From assembly GCA_021613375.1 (NCBI GenBank), contig CM038709.1, positions 33,447,415-33,511,414 of the forward strand: a stretch of 64,000 nt of DNA, in the 5' to 3' direction. The position numbers were made by a program, and so were the translations under genes. Positions 12,721 to 59,888 of the stretch are shown here, in pieces. The notes under the pieces are model-generated. The model was not told the origin of the DNA and ran no database searches. It saw nothing but the letters and a program-made list of their open reading frames with translations. The DNA is from Megaleporinus macrocephalus (Eukaryota; Chordata; Actinopteri; Characiformes; Anostomidae). Numbering within the stretch: the first letter of the stretch is position 1; each line of letters begins with the position of its first letter.

Positions 12721-14490
12721 GGAGGGAGGCCTGGCGGAAGGCCAGAGAGAGGACTTTGAACGAGGGGAAGCTTCATGGAGACGGACCCTGGGTGACTGTG
12801 GCAGACCGGGAAAGAAGGAGGAAAAAAGTGAGTGAGTGGCAGCCAGATAGATGTCCTGAGCCTCACCAACCGAATCAATGCATTTTGCAAACGCAAAACT
12901 AATAGAGGAGAGCTATGCAGATTGGGATAATCCAACTATCCAAATATTTCTGCAGCTCACATCATAATACTCAACATGCATTATGTGCTGTGGAGGGTTG
13001 AGGTAGTCAGTGAAATAATCAGAAGATGTTCTGGCATTTGCAGATGAGGAAGCACCCAAGAGAAGAAAATATGGAGGTGCAATAACTTCCATGAAGGATC
13101 AAACCAAATTACACAAATAAATAGAATAAAGCTCTGAGATGATCAATGACTGAATGAGCAGCATAGGATTCTACTACCATGCTAATATAGGGCCCGTTCT
13201 TTTAGAGTCAGTGTGGTAGTTTAATATTCTACTTGATTTGAGTTTCTTTTCATGGACGTGGTTGAGCCAGGCTCAAAGACATGTGAAAAAGGGAGTCACT
13301 GACCAAAAAAGATGTTTTTTATTGGGTCGCCCATGATGATCAGCTGCCCAAATGCTTTTAACTGTTTATTTAAAGGTCTTCTTCAACGGATGAAAAAGGA
13401 ACGATGACATTGTCACTGATCATTTCCAGTAACATCAGTCCAAAGACGCCCTGTGGGCCATTTTTTCCTACTATGGTTTGTTTTGATTGCTTTTTATGTA
13501 CAAATGAAAGAGTATTTGGGTCTTGTGGCCGCACCACTCGCTTTCCTCAAGTTCTAGTCCCTCTGCAAAAGACAACATTGCATTGTTCTGCAGCCGACGG
13601 CTGTGCTTTTTGAACTTTTAGAATAGTCTTGGTGGAATGTCAGCCGTTAAGGTTTGTTTAATCCATATCCGACTGAATCTGCGCTTTCCATCTAACGGAA
13701 ACTTTTACTATAGCAAGGACATGTGGTGTTATAGGTAGAGTCACACTGCTGTTCAGTTTTTTTCCATTGATGCACTTTATTTGAATGACAGCAATTTGAG
13801 AAAACAAAAACTAAAAACAAAACATTGAGACGCACAAACCAAAAAAAGCCAAATAACGCACATAACTTATTATCACTTAGTGATAATGATGATCCATTTG
13901 ATTGACAAGGAAAAAGTACCCATCCTGGAGTGGCAATCCTGATTCACATTGTAGGTGGTGATGAGGATAAGTAATTCATCTCCAAAGCAAGCAGGCAGAG
14001 CATTGTGCTTAGTTAAGAGGCACTGCAAGATTACCAAAAAATAAAACCACAAAAACAACAAAAACAAACAAACAAAAAATGGTGTACCATCAGCAATTAA
14101 TCTATTTGTAGATGGAAAACTTTAAATGTTTTCTGATGGGTATGGGTATGTCAACATTGCCTTGTGTGTCTAGGAATGAAATTAAGTGCTACAGCAGATT
14201 GGTTACAACAGAATTTGATGTTTGATATGGTGTGTTGGTGTAAATGTTTCTGTCTGGCTGTGGGAAATGGGCGCAAAGCATAAAATGCAAAAATGAGAGG
14301 TAACATTGCAAATAGAATTAATTCCTTATATCTTTCTGTGGCACATTCTGCCATTCAAAATACTTTCTCAAACGAGTAAAAATAATCTTAGACGTCAAAG
14401 TGGTCTTTGGAAGAACCAATATCCTTTTGCATTATGGTCTAATGCATTCCACAGAACTTAAGACGGTCATAAAGAATCAAACCGAAACAT
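12721..14490. other. intergenic, nothing recognised
   Basis: Mixed sequence with a purine-rich patch at 12710-12830. No coding signature. Confidence 0.35.
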
Positions 14491-14499
14491 TGTTTTAAT

Positions 14500-15080
14500 C
14501 AAAAGAGCTGTGTGGTGAGACAGGGTTTGGAAGCCCTGGGGCACTCCACTCTGGGAGTTTGCCTGCTCTCTAGGAACCACTTGTTTCCCCACAAGGGGAC
14601 ATGATCGCTTCCAATTAACCCCCGACTGCACAGCATGAGTGACAATGATTGTCTTACTGCCTGGAGAAGGAGAAAATGAGACAAAGTGCGAGAAATTGAA
14701 AAGGCAGAGCCGGGAAAAAAGACAGATAATTGCTGAGTGACCCTGACCTATCCGCTCATCAGGGACTCGGCAGATTTTTATTGTTTTCTCCTCCGTCTTG
14801 CTCGGCACTAAACTCTGTGTAGGACGGAGAGGAGGAGGAGGTGATGGGGGAGCCAGGCATTTGGGAGGCCACCCCTGAGGCAGGTTAAACACCAGTCTAG
14901 GGTACGGGCGCGCTTGTCTCACCAGGACTGTGGGTAATTTGGGAGAAGAGTAGGGACGGACTCATCAGAGCCATTTGTCTCAGGCTGATGCCGGCGCTGC
15001 GGGGGGCGGGGCCACAAGGGGATGAGGGGACGGTAATGGCAGGGGTGGGCCTTGGCCTCCCAGAGTGATGACTGACTGAC
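14500..15080. promoter_or_regulatory. candidate regulatory island with Sox-type inverted pair and Sp1-like box
   Basis: Contains GACAATGATTGTC at 14641-14653 (two facing ACAAT half-sites), CCAATTAACCCCC, GGAGGAGGAGG, and GCGGGGGGCGGGGCC near 14998. A 151-codon frame on the minus strand has no family similarity. Confidence 0.33.
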
Positions 15081-15304
15081 AAGCTTAAGTAAGGTTTAGA
15101 TCCAGTGAATGATCAGCACTGTGTTATTACACACCCTTATCAAAGCCTGCAGATATCTGACATTTAAAAGAAGAGATTCAAAACATGTCCTATTCTCTTG
15201 CCATTCCTGAACTTTTAGCCATACTAAAATTCAACCGGAAACATATCTGATTGCTCTAAGATCTAAGATGAACAACTTTCATTTCCCTTAAATGTGTTTT
15301 TTAA

Positions 15305-15618
15305 AGGTACAGTAAGTAGAATAACCATAAATATTGATAAGAAAATAAAGGTTTTTCAATGTTTTCCTTGGCCTGGGCATACCTTCAATTGATATATTTG
15401 GTGGAGGCTCTTTGAGCTTTAAAAAGCTTTCTCATACTCATATGTTTAAAGATCTATTAATTGCAAGCTTCTTTAAAGAACTAAAAGAAGTTCTTCTATT
15501 GCATAGCCCTAAAGAACACATTTTGGCATCTTTAATTTTTAGAGTTGTATCAAATATTTTATATCATAAAGAAAGTTTGTAGAGGAGTCCTGGTTTGTAG
15601 CTGTTCCTTATTGTACCT
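15305..15618. mobile_element. short TIR element flanked by TTAA (MITE-like)
   Basis: Left end AGGTACAGTAAGTAG after TTAA (15301-15304). Right end on the reverse strand is AGGTACAATAAGGAACAG before TTAA (15619-15622). The interior has AAAGAACACATTTTGGCATC, a motif seen in related copies. TTAA at both edges suggests a piggyBac-type mobiliser (inference). Confidence 0.5.
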
Positions 15619-15654
15619 TTAAATGACCTTAGAGTGATCAGAGCATATTAAGCT

Positions 15655-16230
15655 GAATTTAAAGATGAACTCCAAACGAGGAGCAGCTTTCTCAGCCCAG
15701 CTCTCAGACAGGGCTAAATAAATGGCTGCATGACCCAGCAAGAGTCACATCTTCCTCATTCTTCGATTCACAGATCAAATAGGTATGAAACCAAATCTAA
15801 ACCGCCAATATGCAAGCAGAAATAGGCCTCATTAACGGTCATTGGTTTGTGGTTAAGAGATCATTGACTAGAGAGCACGGGCTGAGAAGGGAAAAAACAA
15901 GGAGAGCGCAGCGGCTTCAAACACCACAACTAACGCCATAGTCTGAGGCTTCTCTGTGTCACAGCTTGTTCGGTGTGAAATGCGGCGGGCTCCCTGCGGG
16001 ATGGCAGGGCTGTTCTGTGAGCGCCAGCACTTCCATGTGAATTATTGTCACTCCTGCATATGTCTTATTAGAGAGCCCTGGTCCTGGCGGCTTTACTCAG
16101 GCCTCTAATTGAATAGGATTGAGAAACGCAGGCCAGCCACAGCCGCACTCTGCTCAGAGAAGCAGAGGCTTCATACCCAGGAACCTAATCTAAAGAGAGC
16201 AATGAGTCTGGGACATGCCAGCATAATAGT
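15655..16230. promoter_or_regulatory. strong candidate enhancer cluster next to the satb2 3' end
   Basis: About 575 bp of unique, motif-dense sequence: GGGCTAAATAAATGG, AACGGTCATTGGTTTGTGG, CTTATTAGAGAGCCC, CTCTAATTGAATAGGATTG and CCTAATCTAAAGAG. The distinct composition suggests deep conservation, but no alignment was possible. Confidence 0.38.
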
Positions 16231-16799
16231 ATAAACAGCAGAGTGAATCGTATATTGTAGTTTTAATGACTTGTGTTTAAAAATTTCATTTCAAAGCTGC
16301 TCACAATCAGAAGTTTGGATTCTGAAGATAACAAACTGTCCTAATGTTTTAAGACATCTTTCACATGTCCTATAATGTGTTTGTCTTTGTGTGAAGGATT
16401 TGCAATGGAAAGCAACTGCACATCAAACGCATGTAAAGTAAATGTTTCCATTTGTAATAGACAAAACATCTACATAGACCATAAACATCACCTAATGAAC
16501 AACAACAAAAAATAACTGTTAAAAGGTCAGTGTAAGGTCAACAATGACAATTACTCTTTTATCCAGAATGAACAGGTAGCAGCTGATTCTCAAAAGCAAA
16601 TCAGGACCCCGGACCCGAGTGTTGCTATGATATTCACAGAGGCTTTGCAACAGAGGAGCCATGTTGCTTTGTACAAAAGTCCATTTCCAGAGATGTAGAT
16701 CAACACACGTTCCCATTGTGGATACAGAGTTTCGATTGGCTCAAAAAAATGGATTGTCGACATTTGTAAAAATAAAAAACTACATTTCGTACGTTTCTT

Positions 16800-16805
16800 T
16801 TTATT
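16800..16805 (-). terminator. candidate distal poly(A) signal AATAAA for satb2
   Basis: The plus strand reads TTTATT, so the transcript reads AATAAA. Downstream on the transcript is a T-rich stretch (TTTTTTATTTTTAC). About 1.65 kb from the stop codon, a plausible teleost 3'UTR length. Confidence 0.35.
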
Positions 16806-16936
16806 TTTGGATTCAACTCCAGGTCCGCCTATTGCCATTCTCTTTGGAAAAAATATTTAGTGTAGATAGAATTGGCAGTATACAACGTCACAGGGTTCAC
16901 TTCAGTAACTGCTTCTAATTCTCTCCTCTCTGTTTT

Positions 16937-16943
16937 GGCAGTG
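16937..16943 (-). promoter_or_regulatory. miR-34/miR-449 target site in satb2 3'UTR
   Basis: The plus strand reads GGCAGTG, so the transcript reads CACTGCC followed by A, the canonical 8-mer for the miR-34/449 seed. miR-34 family repression of SATB2 in osteoblasts is reported in mammals; its operation here is inference. Confidence 0.45.
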
Positions 16944-17057
16944 TTCCCTTCTTTCATAAAGTCTCTCATTACCAAAACAACAGCTTCCAGCCAAAAGCTG
17001 ATATTAGACCATGAAGAAAAACAGCCAAAAATAACAGCAATGACAGCAAGAACAACC

Positions 17058-17091
17058 ATAATAACAATAATAATAATAACAATAATAATAA
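17058..17091. repeat. (AAT/AAC)n microsatellite
   Basis: Interrupted ATAATAACAATAAT trinucleotide array inside the predicted 3'UTR. Confidence 0.85.
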
Positions 17092-18336
17092 TTGTGGATA
17101 AAGATAGCAATAAATAGAGATGTGTAGTAAAGTGTGGGTACGTGGTTTGAAATTAGGACACTGTGGGTGCCAGTAAGAGAAAACATGAAGGACGACTGGG
17201 AAGGAGGGTTAGGAAGGAGGGGCGTGGGGCTACCGCACATAAAGCTGACTGATGATAGTTGCTGGATATACCTTACTTCTCTCCACTTGGTCAAAGGCAG
17301 ATTGAGGCAGTCTGACTGCACTCGCACTTTTTAAATACTTGTTACTATCACTTGACAAACTCCACATCGCGTCTTTTCTTGACACTCACTAGCCTTTAAG
17401 TGCAATGAGAGTAGAAAGTGATTTTGTGATGAGATGTCTGGTGTACACATTATTTGTAGAAAACAAGCACTCCAAATTTTTGGACTGACGGGCAAAGGTG
17501 TCGAGGGGAGTCCATGTAAGGCGCGCATGGGTACCATGGTAAAGCGGCAGTTTGTCCAGCCACATTGGACTATTTAGAATGATGTGGTTGTTTGTAGGAG
17601 GGATGGCTCTTGCTTCAAAGAGTTTGCTGGGCTAACCGTGGACCTTTCAGTAGACCACATGTGTTTACACTGGAAGCGATGGGCTAGGCTAATGTATACA
17701 CCCCAACCTTCATCACTACCTCCAACCCACCCACTAATCCATCCAACCGCTTAAATAGCCAAGCACAGCCACCTCTTGGAGACACAAAGAATGCCCCATC
17801 ACAGAGGGGAGGAAGAGGGAAGCCACAGCCACCCACCAGGCTCCTTGATCAGGCAGGAGTAAAGATGCGTGGGTTCCTGTGGAGTTCCATGGCTCATCTA
17901 AAGCTCGTCTAATGTTCAGTCTCTGTCATTACTCTGAACACTATAGAGCTGGAGGAAGGAGGGTGGGACAGTGGTCTCTAATGACAACCCCCTGGATTGC
18001 AGGGTTAAAAAATTAAGGAGTCCTTTGTTGAGGATGTTAGGGACTTGCTGAGAATTTTGTAATGTGGCTTACTGCCATCGTAGCTTGAGAAATCATGACA
18101 AAAACACGTGATCACCTTTACTTTTTTCAGAGGGTCTGATTCTTGCTAACCTATAATGATTCCTGGCTGCTGACATCAGTTGTCCTTCATTGTGTTGCTA
18201 GGCCAACTCCTAGCATTTGATGGCACATTGTCTATGACCCCTCACCTCAGATGTGTTGTGGAAACACTCTTTTGTTTCCAGAGTTATCAGTATCTTGTCT
18301 TTTTCAGCTTTAACAAGTCTTCATTTGACCCTGTCT

Positions 18337-18342
18337 TTATTT
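18337..18342 (-). terminator. candidate proximal poly(A) signal AATAAA for satb2
   Basis: The transcript strand reads GAAATAAAGAC about 110 nt after the stop codon. It could give a short 3'UTR isoform that lacks the miR-34 site. The motif alone is weak evidence. Confidence 0.25.
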
Positions 18343-18451
18343 CTTTTAGTCTTTGAACTGCTTTCAAAATGCAACTGTGTCAGTGATAATCGTTTCTGTT
18401 CCTTCCACTTTCCTCCCCCAACCCTTCCCCCTCTCCACAGGTCGAAGTGCT

Positions 18452-53761
<35,310 letters not shown>

Positions 53762-53799
53762 CGCCCTCCACAGTGGAACACCGGCCAGGGAGTACGGAG

Positions 53800-53985
53800 C
53801 TGAGAAAGAGAAAAGGAGAGATGAAAAAGGAGAACAGGAGGCAGACAGAAACAGAAAGAGAGAGGAAGGGAGAAACAGTAGTAAAGAGAGAATAAATAGA
53901 AAAAAGAAAAGGGTAGAAAAAAACAGAATAAGAAGAAATGGTAATAAAGGGACAGAAAAAATAGGAAAGGGAGAGAGAGGAAGGA
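53800..53985. repeat. purine-rich tract upstream of the ATG exon
   Basis: About 185 bp almost entirely A/G on plus. On the transcript strand it is the pyrimidine tract of the coding exon 1 acceptor and has no AG. Confidence 0.8.
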
Positions 53986-55396
53986 GCTTCTGTCTTCATC
54001 AGAACTCATTCACACACATGCAGTGGGCCTTATTCCGATAACAGAAATTCCACAACAAGCTTCGCATCACTGCTTATCATCAAGGAGGGCGCCAGAAGTA
54101 TCTGAATTACCCCCGGATTCACTGTCTATAATCTTTTCTTTAGTTTGCACATTCACTGCTGCTAAGTGTAGAGGCAGAGGGCTGAGGGTGAGGGCACTGT
54201 CCTCTAACCCACAGCACTACTCACATATCACTGCAATCAACAAACACCGAGGCCCAGCGCCTCGTTCTGCACCAGCGTCTACAGGGAATGTAAACTGGGC
54301 TTGTGTGGATGGTGTACCGTGTGCTTTTGGCACAAATGTCATTCTGACCCCTGTGGCCGGCAAGCGTAAGTGTGTATTGTGCCTGTATGTGCAGTGGTGA
54401 TTGTTTTGTGCTCCACTGGGCCTCCTTCCAAAGGTCCTTGTTTACCAGCCAGACCTTTAATATTGGTAATGCCCATCAGCGTAAAAGCCAGGCTCACCTG
54501 CCAAGTGTGAAAGAATGAGTAGTGGCCAAATGGCCAAATGGAGGAGGAGTAAAATTTACATATCACTCCCTCCATCTCCATACAGAAAAGGAACAGGGGG
54601 AGGGGGCAACTTTTAAAGCATAACTCTGTCTTTTGTTAATAGTTACTCCTCCTCACACATGCTCAACAGTTTTCTTTCCTTATTGCTGAAGCCCAGAGGA
54701 GAAAAAAAACGCTGGCATGGAACAAAAAATGGTAAGAAAATTACAAGCTGGGTTCAAATTTTCAAAATGAATAATAAATTAAAAACATTAGCCTCTGCAT
54801 GATTAAAACACCAAGAACCGTGAAGCGAGTGGCAGAAAGAAGAAGGGAAAAAATGCTTAAACGTCATTTGAGTGAAAATAAATGTGTTGGAGATCTAGGC
54901 GTGCACTGACGACTGACAAGCCAACTGTACTCTCCCAAACTAGAACGAAAAAGTTACTGAAAGGCCTTAATGCAGATCCAGTGTTAACAACACAGTACAA
55001 CAATAGACACGCATGATTAAAATAACACACTTGCACATGTACACAGAATTAATAGAATCCATTAAACATAGCATTCCAACATGAAGTGATCCATATGCCC
55101 CCTCTCCCACTGGTTTAAACTACTGCACCCATAAAGACAGCAGTAAATTTGCTGCAATAAAGTGCAGTCACGCTAGAAGAAGGAAAAGACGAGACACCCA
55201 GGGAGCAGAGTATCATTGTTTAGCATCCATTGTTTACTTAGATTTTACTTTTGCAGTATGAAGAACGTAAAAAGCACTTGTGTCTCTCGGTTTTCTCCAC
55301 AATATAAGGACATTTCTGTAAAAAAAAACTCTAGCCACAAATTTCCCTTCTAGACTGATCATGAATCAGCTTGTCTTAATAAAATCTTAGCATTAA

Positions 55397-55943
55397 AGGG
55401 CAATTCCACCGATTTTTTGACATCTCTGCATAATTTAACTGTTGAGATGTAAACAAAAACAAAGTTTGGTGTGAATCGGTTTATTGTATAGAAACTTGCC
55501 TCAAATTTATTTACAGTGGTGTTGATATGAACCAGAGATCAAACGCAAATATAGCCATTTTATTTACTATCCAAAGCCTCTAGTGAACCTTTTTATATGT
55601 AATGCTGATCATGGACAAAAAACCAACTTTGCAAGGCTATTCTTCAGTATTCACCTCACTGCTATCAACACATTTTAAAAACGACAGATTAGAAAATCCT
55701 GAAAATATCCTAAAAACAATGTTGCAGAACTCTAGTCAGGTATTTGATACTATTTAATGTCTTGCTTTGTGTGATGTACTCAGAGTTTCAGATGACTTAT
55801 TTATATCACAATCACTGTGTGAAACAATCAAGTCTGACTTGCTAAGAACCTTCTCTTAAACAGAGCCTTCCACATCAACCACTTTGCATGACTTTGTTTA
55901 CATCTTAAACATTTAATTATACAGAATATTGTGAAATTCTCCT
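55397..55943. mobile_element. non-autonomous TIR element flanked by TTAA (piggyBac-like MITE)
   Basis: Left end AGGGCAATTCCACC after TTAA (55393-55396). The right end, reversed, is AGGAGAATTTCAC before TTAA (55944-55947). Matching subterminal blocks CTGCATAATTTAACTG...GAGATGTAAAC and CTGTATAATTAAATG...AAGATGTAAAC give about 55-bp imperfect inverted ends. No coding capacity. Confidence 0.6.
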
Positions 55944-56979
55944 TTAACTAAGACAGATATGAAACTGGGTGCAATCTTCAAGGAAATTTTTGTGACAGAC
56001 ACATTTGAAAGTCATAGCTCTGAGTACTGTGTCTATGCTTGTTTGTCTATGTTTATTAGATTACAGTGAGTCATACCAGGCCGAGCACCTAACAAAAGCT
56101 CAACATCTTTAAAAGACCTAGGTCAGTATATAAGTGTCATGGAGAATAGCAGAATGGTAGAGAGAAAGAAGCCAGTACAGTTATGGTTTATTTATCTAAT
56201 TGTAAATGTATTCGGCTTTATTCTAAACTCTAGTCAGAACAATTCTCCTGCATATTTTTCCACTTTCATCCATTTATCAGCTGATTTGAGGCTGATCTCT
56301 TGTACCTGTTCAGTACAGCACAGGTCCTGACCTGCCTGAGTCTAATGAGGCCACTGATCCCAATCAAGAACTCGTCTGGATCTCAGCCCCCATCAGTGTG
56401 CCTGTCGCTCTCTCTCGTTCACCCTCTCTCTCTCTTGTCCAACCTTCCCCTCCCAAGCTACAAATGTTTGACAGAGGAGAGGAGATAAGGCGGTTCATGT
56501 GTCTCTACTCTTACTGGGTGGTTATCCAAATGATGCCGAGAAATTAACTCCATTCATGAGATTACATCAGATGACTGTTTGTGCCCAACTATGTCTTTAG
56601 CTGGTCAGACTAGACATCTTTGTCATTGTATTTTTCAGCCCTGTTAAGGTCGAGAGAATGAGAGAATCAGAGATTAATTCTGCCTTTCGCCCATTTAAAT
56701 GACCAGGATGCCATGCAATGTAATTTATTAAATTATTATTTAGTAATTACCTGGCCTGTCTTGTACTCTATGCTGAGTAATATTTTTTTTAAAACATTCT
56801 GGTTACTGTGTCTTTATATATAAATAACCTCTGTACTGATTGGACATGTCTTATTCAAAAAACACTCTCAAACACAGCCTAGTTTCCATATTTGGACTAA
56901 ATGAACTGAATGAATAGGTAACAGTTGACAAATCACTTATTAAATATTCTTAAAAAACCTTTAAACATTTTATTTCTGT

Positions 56980-57180
56980 TTCTGTGTATTTAAATATGAA
57001 AATCCAAAATGGCAACTTTACTTTTAATGCAAGTCAATGGAACCAGAATTTTTTCAAGTTATTTTGGAGCCTTTCTATTGGTCAATTTATTATGAAATTT
57101 ACACACATGTAAACAGCAGCTGGTACGTTCAATTGATGTAGAAAAACAAAAAAATAATACAAATGGAGATACATGTTTTT
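56980..57180. repeat. dispersed repeat relic
   Basis: AAAATGGCAACTTTACTTTT followed by AATGCAAGTCAATGGAACC and TTTCTATTGGTCAATTTAT resembles a common fish interspersed repeat; boundaries unclear. Confidence 0.4.
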
Positions 57181-59379
57181 CTCTAGGCAGCGACTATTTA
57201 CTGTATAGACTGGGGAGAGAACTTTTACATTTTTAACAATCTTTACAAACTAAAACTTACAAGAGAATTAGATTTTACATGATAAGTAACACATTCTCTA
57301 AGAGTTCAATATGCCAAGTTTACAAGTTTTTGGAGTGAAGATTTACAGTATTGCACTTCAGACTTTAGTCACTTCTTATTTTTACTCTGATTTAACAAAT
57401 GCTTTGCCAGCAAATGAGCTATTAGTCATTAGAATTCTGGTCTAAACGTATGTTCACAATGGTTCAAACATTGCTACACTTCGGGTAACAACAAAATCAG
57501 AGACAGTATTAACGCTGTTATTGTTACTCTAATCCACATAAAGCCTGATGAACACGAGATGTTCATAAAATACTAAAAAACTTAATGTTGCCCAGCAATA
57601 TTATAATTGTTAAAATGGCATTAAAGGATTTTAAAGTTGAAAACCCATAACCTTATCAAGAACTCTTCAAGAACATTCATAAGAGCAACCATGGAGATGC
57701 ACCATATTGGCCAATTATAACTGGTTGTAGAGTGCTGAAATACTTATTCAATTCAAAATTACATTTTATATGTGACATTTCTTCTGTGTTTAAACAAAAT
57801 GACATAACTGGGCATGGAAAAAAAATGCTTGGCCAAATCTGCCCCAGTAAGTCCACACTTATCTGCCTATTATAAGTGACATCTATTAGCAACACTGTAG
57901 CAAATACTAAGAAACACTTGTCATAATACAATGCTTATGTAAATTTATGGGTTGTGTTCAAGACACAAACCTTCTAGTTGATATCAGTTCAATAGATTAA
58001 GCCTCCCAGATAAAAGAGCAATCAGTGTAAGTTATCTCCTACAATAATAGATACACTGAATGATATCATTTCAGTAAGATAAAAGCCAAATGTTAATAAA
58101 GCATTAAAGCCATCTACAGCTAAAGACTGAATAATTTGATGTTTTGTGGCAAGTGTGTAAAAGGTCAGCGTGAAAGGCTAGTTAAAGTTTAAAGAACCTT
58201 TAAGTGGATGGTTCTTTATAGAAACCTGAGCACAAACAGTCTTCCTATGGGTAATGTAAAAGTTCTAACCAATAAAAGACTTTTCCTAGAAGCATACATC
58301 CAAGACAAGAGCCGTTTAAAAGCACAACTACGTGTTAGAGCAGTGCCCAGCGGCTGTTATGCTTAGCGCTGGCTGAGAGAAGCCAGGCTTGGGAGTGGAA
58401 CAGAATTCAGGTCCCGAGAGGCTACAGTTTCCAAACTCCAATGACCACACGGCACAGACTGCTTCCCTACCTCTCTCCTGCTCTCTCTCTCTCTACAGCT
58501 TTTGCTCTGCCCCCTCTTGCTCCAGCACTTCTCTCTTCTCTTCTGCTCCTCCACTCCTCAGGCAGAGAGAGAAAGAGCGGCCTCTGGGCCATTTCTGCTA
58601 TACACAGGAAATGAAGGGTAGTAAACGTTACACTACTGATCTCACTGTGCGTTCATACTGTCCATGTAAACAACAAGAAGAGATAGACTGAGAGAGAAGC
58701 TGGAGAATAAATCAAAGCAAGATACAGAGAAGACTGATGGATCCCTTAAACTTAAACTAAACTTAAACTTAAACCCTTAAACTAAAATCTACAGGCAAAT
58801 TTCAGGCTTTTACTTTGTCCATTTGGAGCAGCTTATCATACAGTGTCACAAACTATATAAGAAAGTCTATTTGATATTATTTAACCATTTTACACCCTTT
58901 AAAGCACATGTGGCAGACTTTAATCCTGGAAGGCTACAGTTCTGCAGACTTCGGGGTTTTGCCTTATTAAACCTACCAGCTTCAACTCATCAGCTAATAA
59001 ACAACACCCTCATCAACAGAATTCAGAGTGCAAGACAAGAGAAATGCTATCTCTGTGCAGCTGTGACTCATAAGGAACCCAGTTTGACATGTTTGGTTTA
59101 AGATTAGCATGCAACAATGTAAACATGTTTGGACACTGCTAATTGGTGGGATATAACATACTTTGCTTGTTAATGACATTAGCCTTGAAGCGCCAGTGCA
59201 AAACTAAATAAGCAAACTTCAGATGCCTTGGCCTACTATATTCTAAAAAATAAAGGCACCAAAAAGTGTTCTTTGTGCACTCTTATGATATAGATTAATA
59301 TAGAATATTAATATAGAGAATAAGAAAAGTAACTGGTTTTGGGTTTAACAATGGCAACATTATTAGTATGATGAGTGGA

Positions 59380-59865
59380 GAGGTGAGAGGATGACCTGAG
59401 AGAAGACAGAACTATCACTCATAACACACTGGCCTCTTGACTTATCATCTCTTCCTAAGCCTTCCATATGATAAAACCAGCCCTTTACCCGGTACTTAAT
59501 TAACTAATAGACAGTAATGTAAATGAAGGCTAAGATAAAGCTGGGCTTGTCCTGTGCTACACTATTAGCCCATATCTGTTTGCTTTCGATGTACAAAGGC
59601 GTTAACCTTGCTGGTCAGGGAATAGATATGTGATAATCATTTATTGCAGGGTTATTAAAATATGCGCCCAGTTGGAGCAAAGATAAAGGATGAGTGGAGG
59701 GTTGGAGGGACGTCAATGAAGGCCCCTGCATTGTCTCTTTTGCACAGGTGGTTGTTGGGAAGGACGGAGAACACAGATAACAACTTATCAGCTATGCGGA
59801 TCGCAACATAACCAGCAGAGATAATTGAACAGAGATTTACACACAACAAGACAATGATGAGTCTA
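59380..59865. promoter_or_regulatory. candidate regulatory element upstream of the ATG exon
   Basis: Unique block with CGATGTACAAAGGCGTTAAC (TCF-like), ATATGTGATAATCATTTATTG, AAAATATGCGCCC, AGCAAAGATAAAGG, GACGTCAATGAAGG and ACAGATAACAAC/ACTTATCAGC GATA-type cores. Confidence 0.35.
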
Positions 59866-59888
59866 AAACATGTGGAGTCTAGTGTCAA

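Larger units (their letters stand above)
16785..18451 (-). other. satb2: probable satb2 3'UTR
   Basis: Sequence downstream of the stop on the transcript strand. There is no other gene here. A candidate poly(A) signal AATAAA (minus strand) is at 16805-16800, with U-rich sequence after it, and a proximal candidate at 18342-18337. A perfect 8-mer miR-34/449 site at 16937-16943 supports the distal end. The exact end is inferred; RNA reads would be needed. Confidence 0.45.
53986..59380. other. upstream satb2 intron or flank, no gene seen
   Basis: No coding exon on either strand. 54050-54420 is GC-richer unique sequence (GGCCCAGCGCCTCG). Contains the TTAA element at 55397-55943, a repeat at 56980-57180, and repeat-like motifs at 58190-58270. 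Noncoding first exons of satb2 may lie here unseen. Confidence 0.5.

Noticed and set aside
14467..14922. 151-codon open frame on the minus strand
   Set aside because: GC-rich block with few stops by chance; no recognisable domain.
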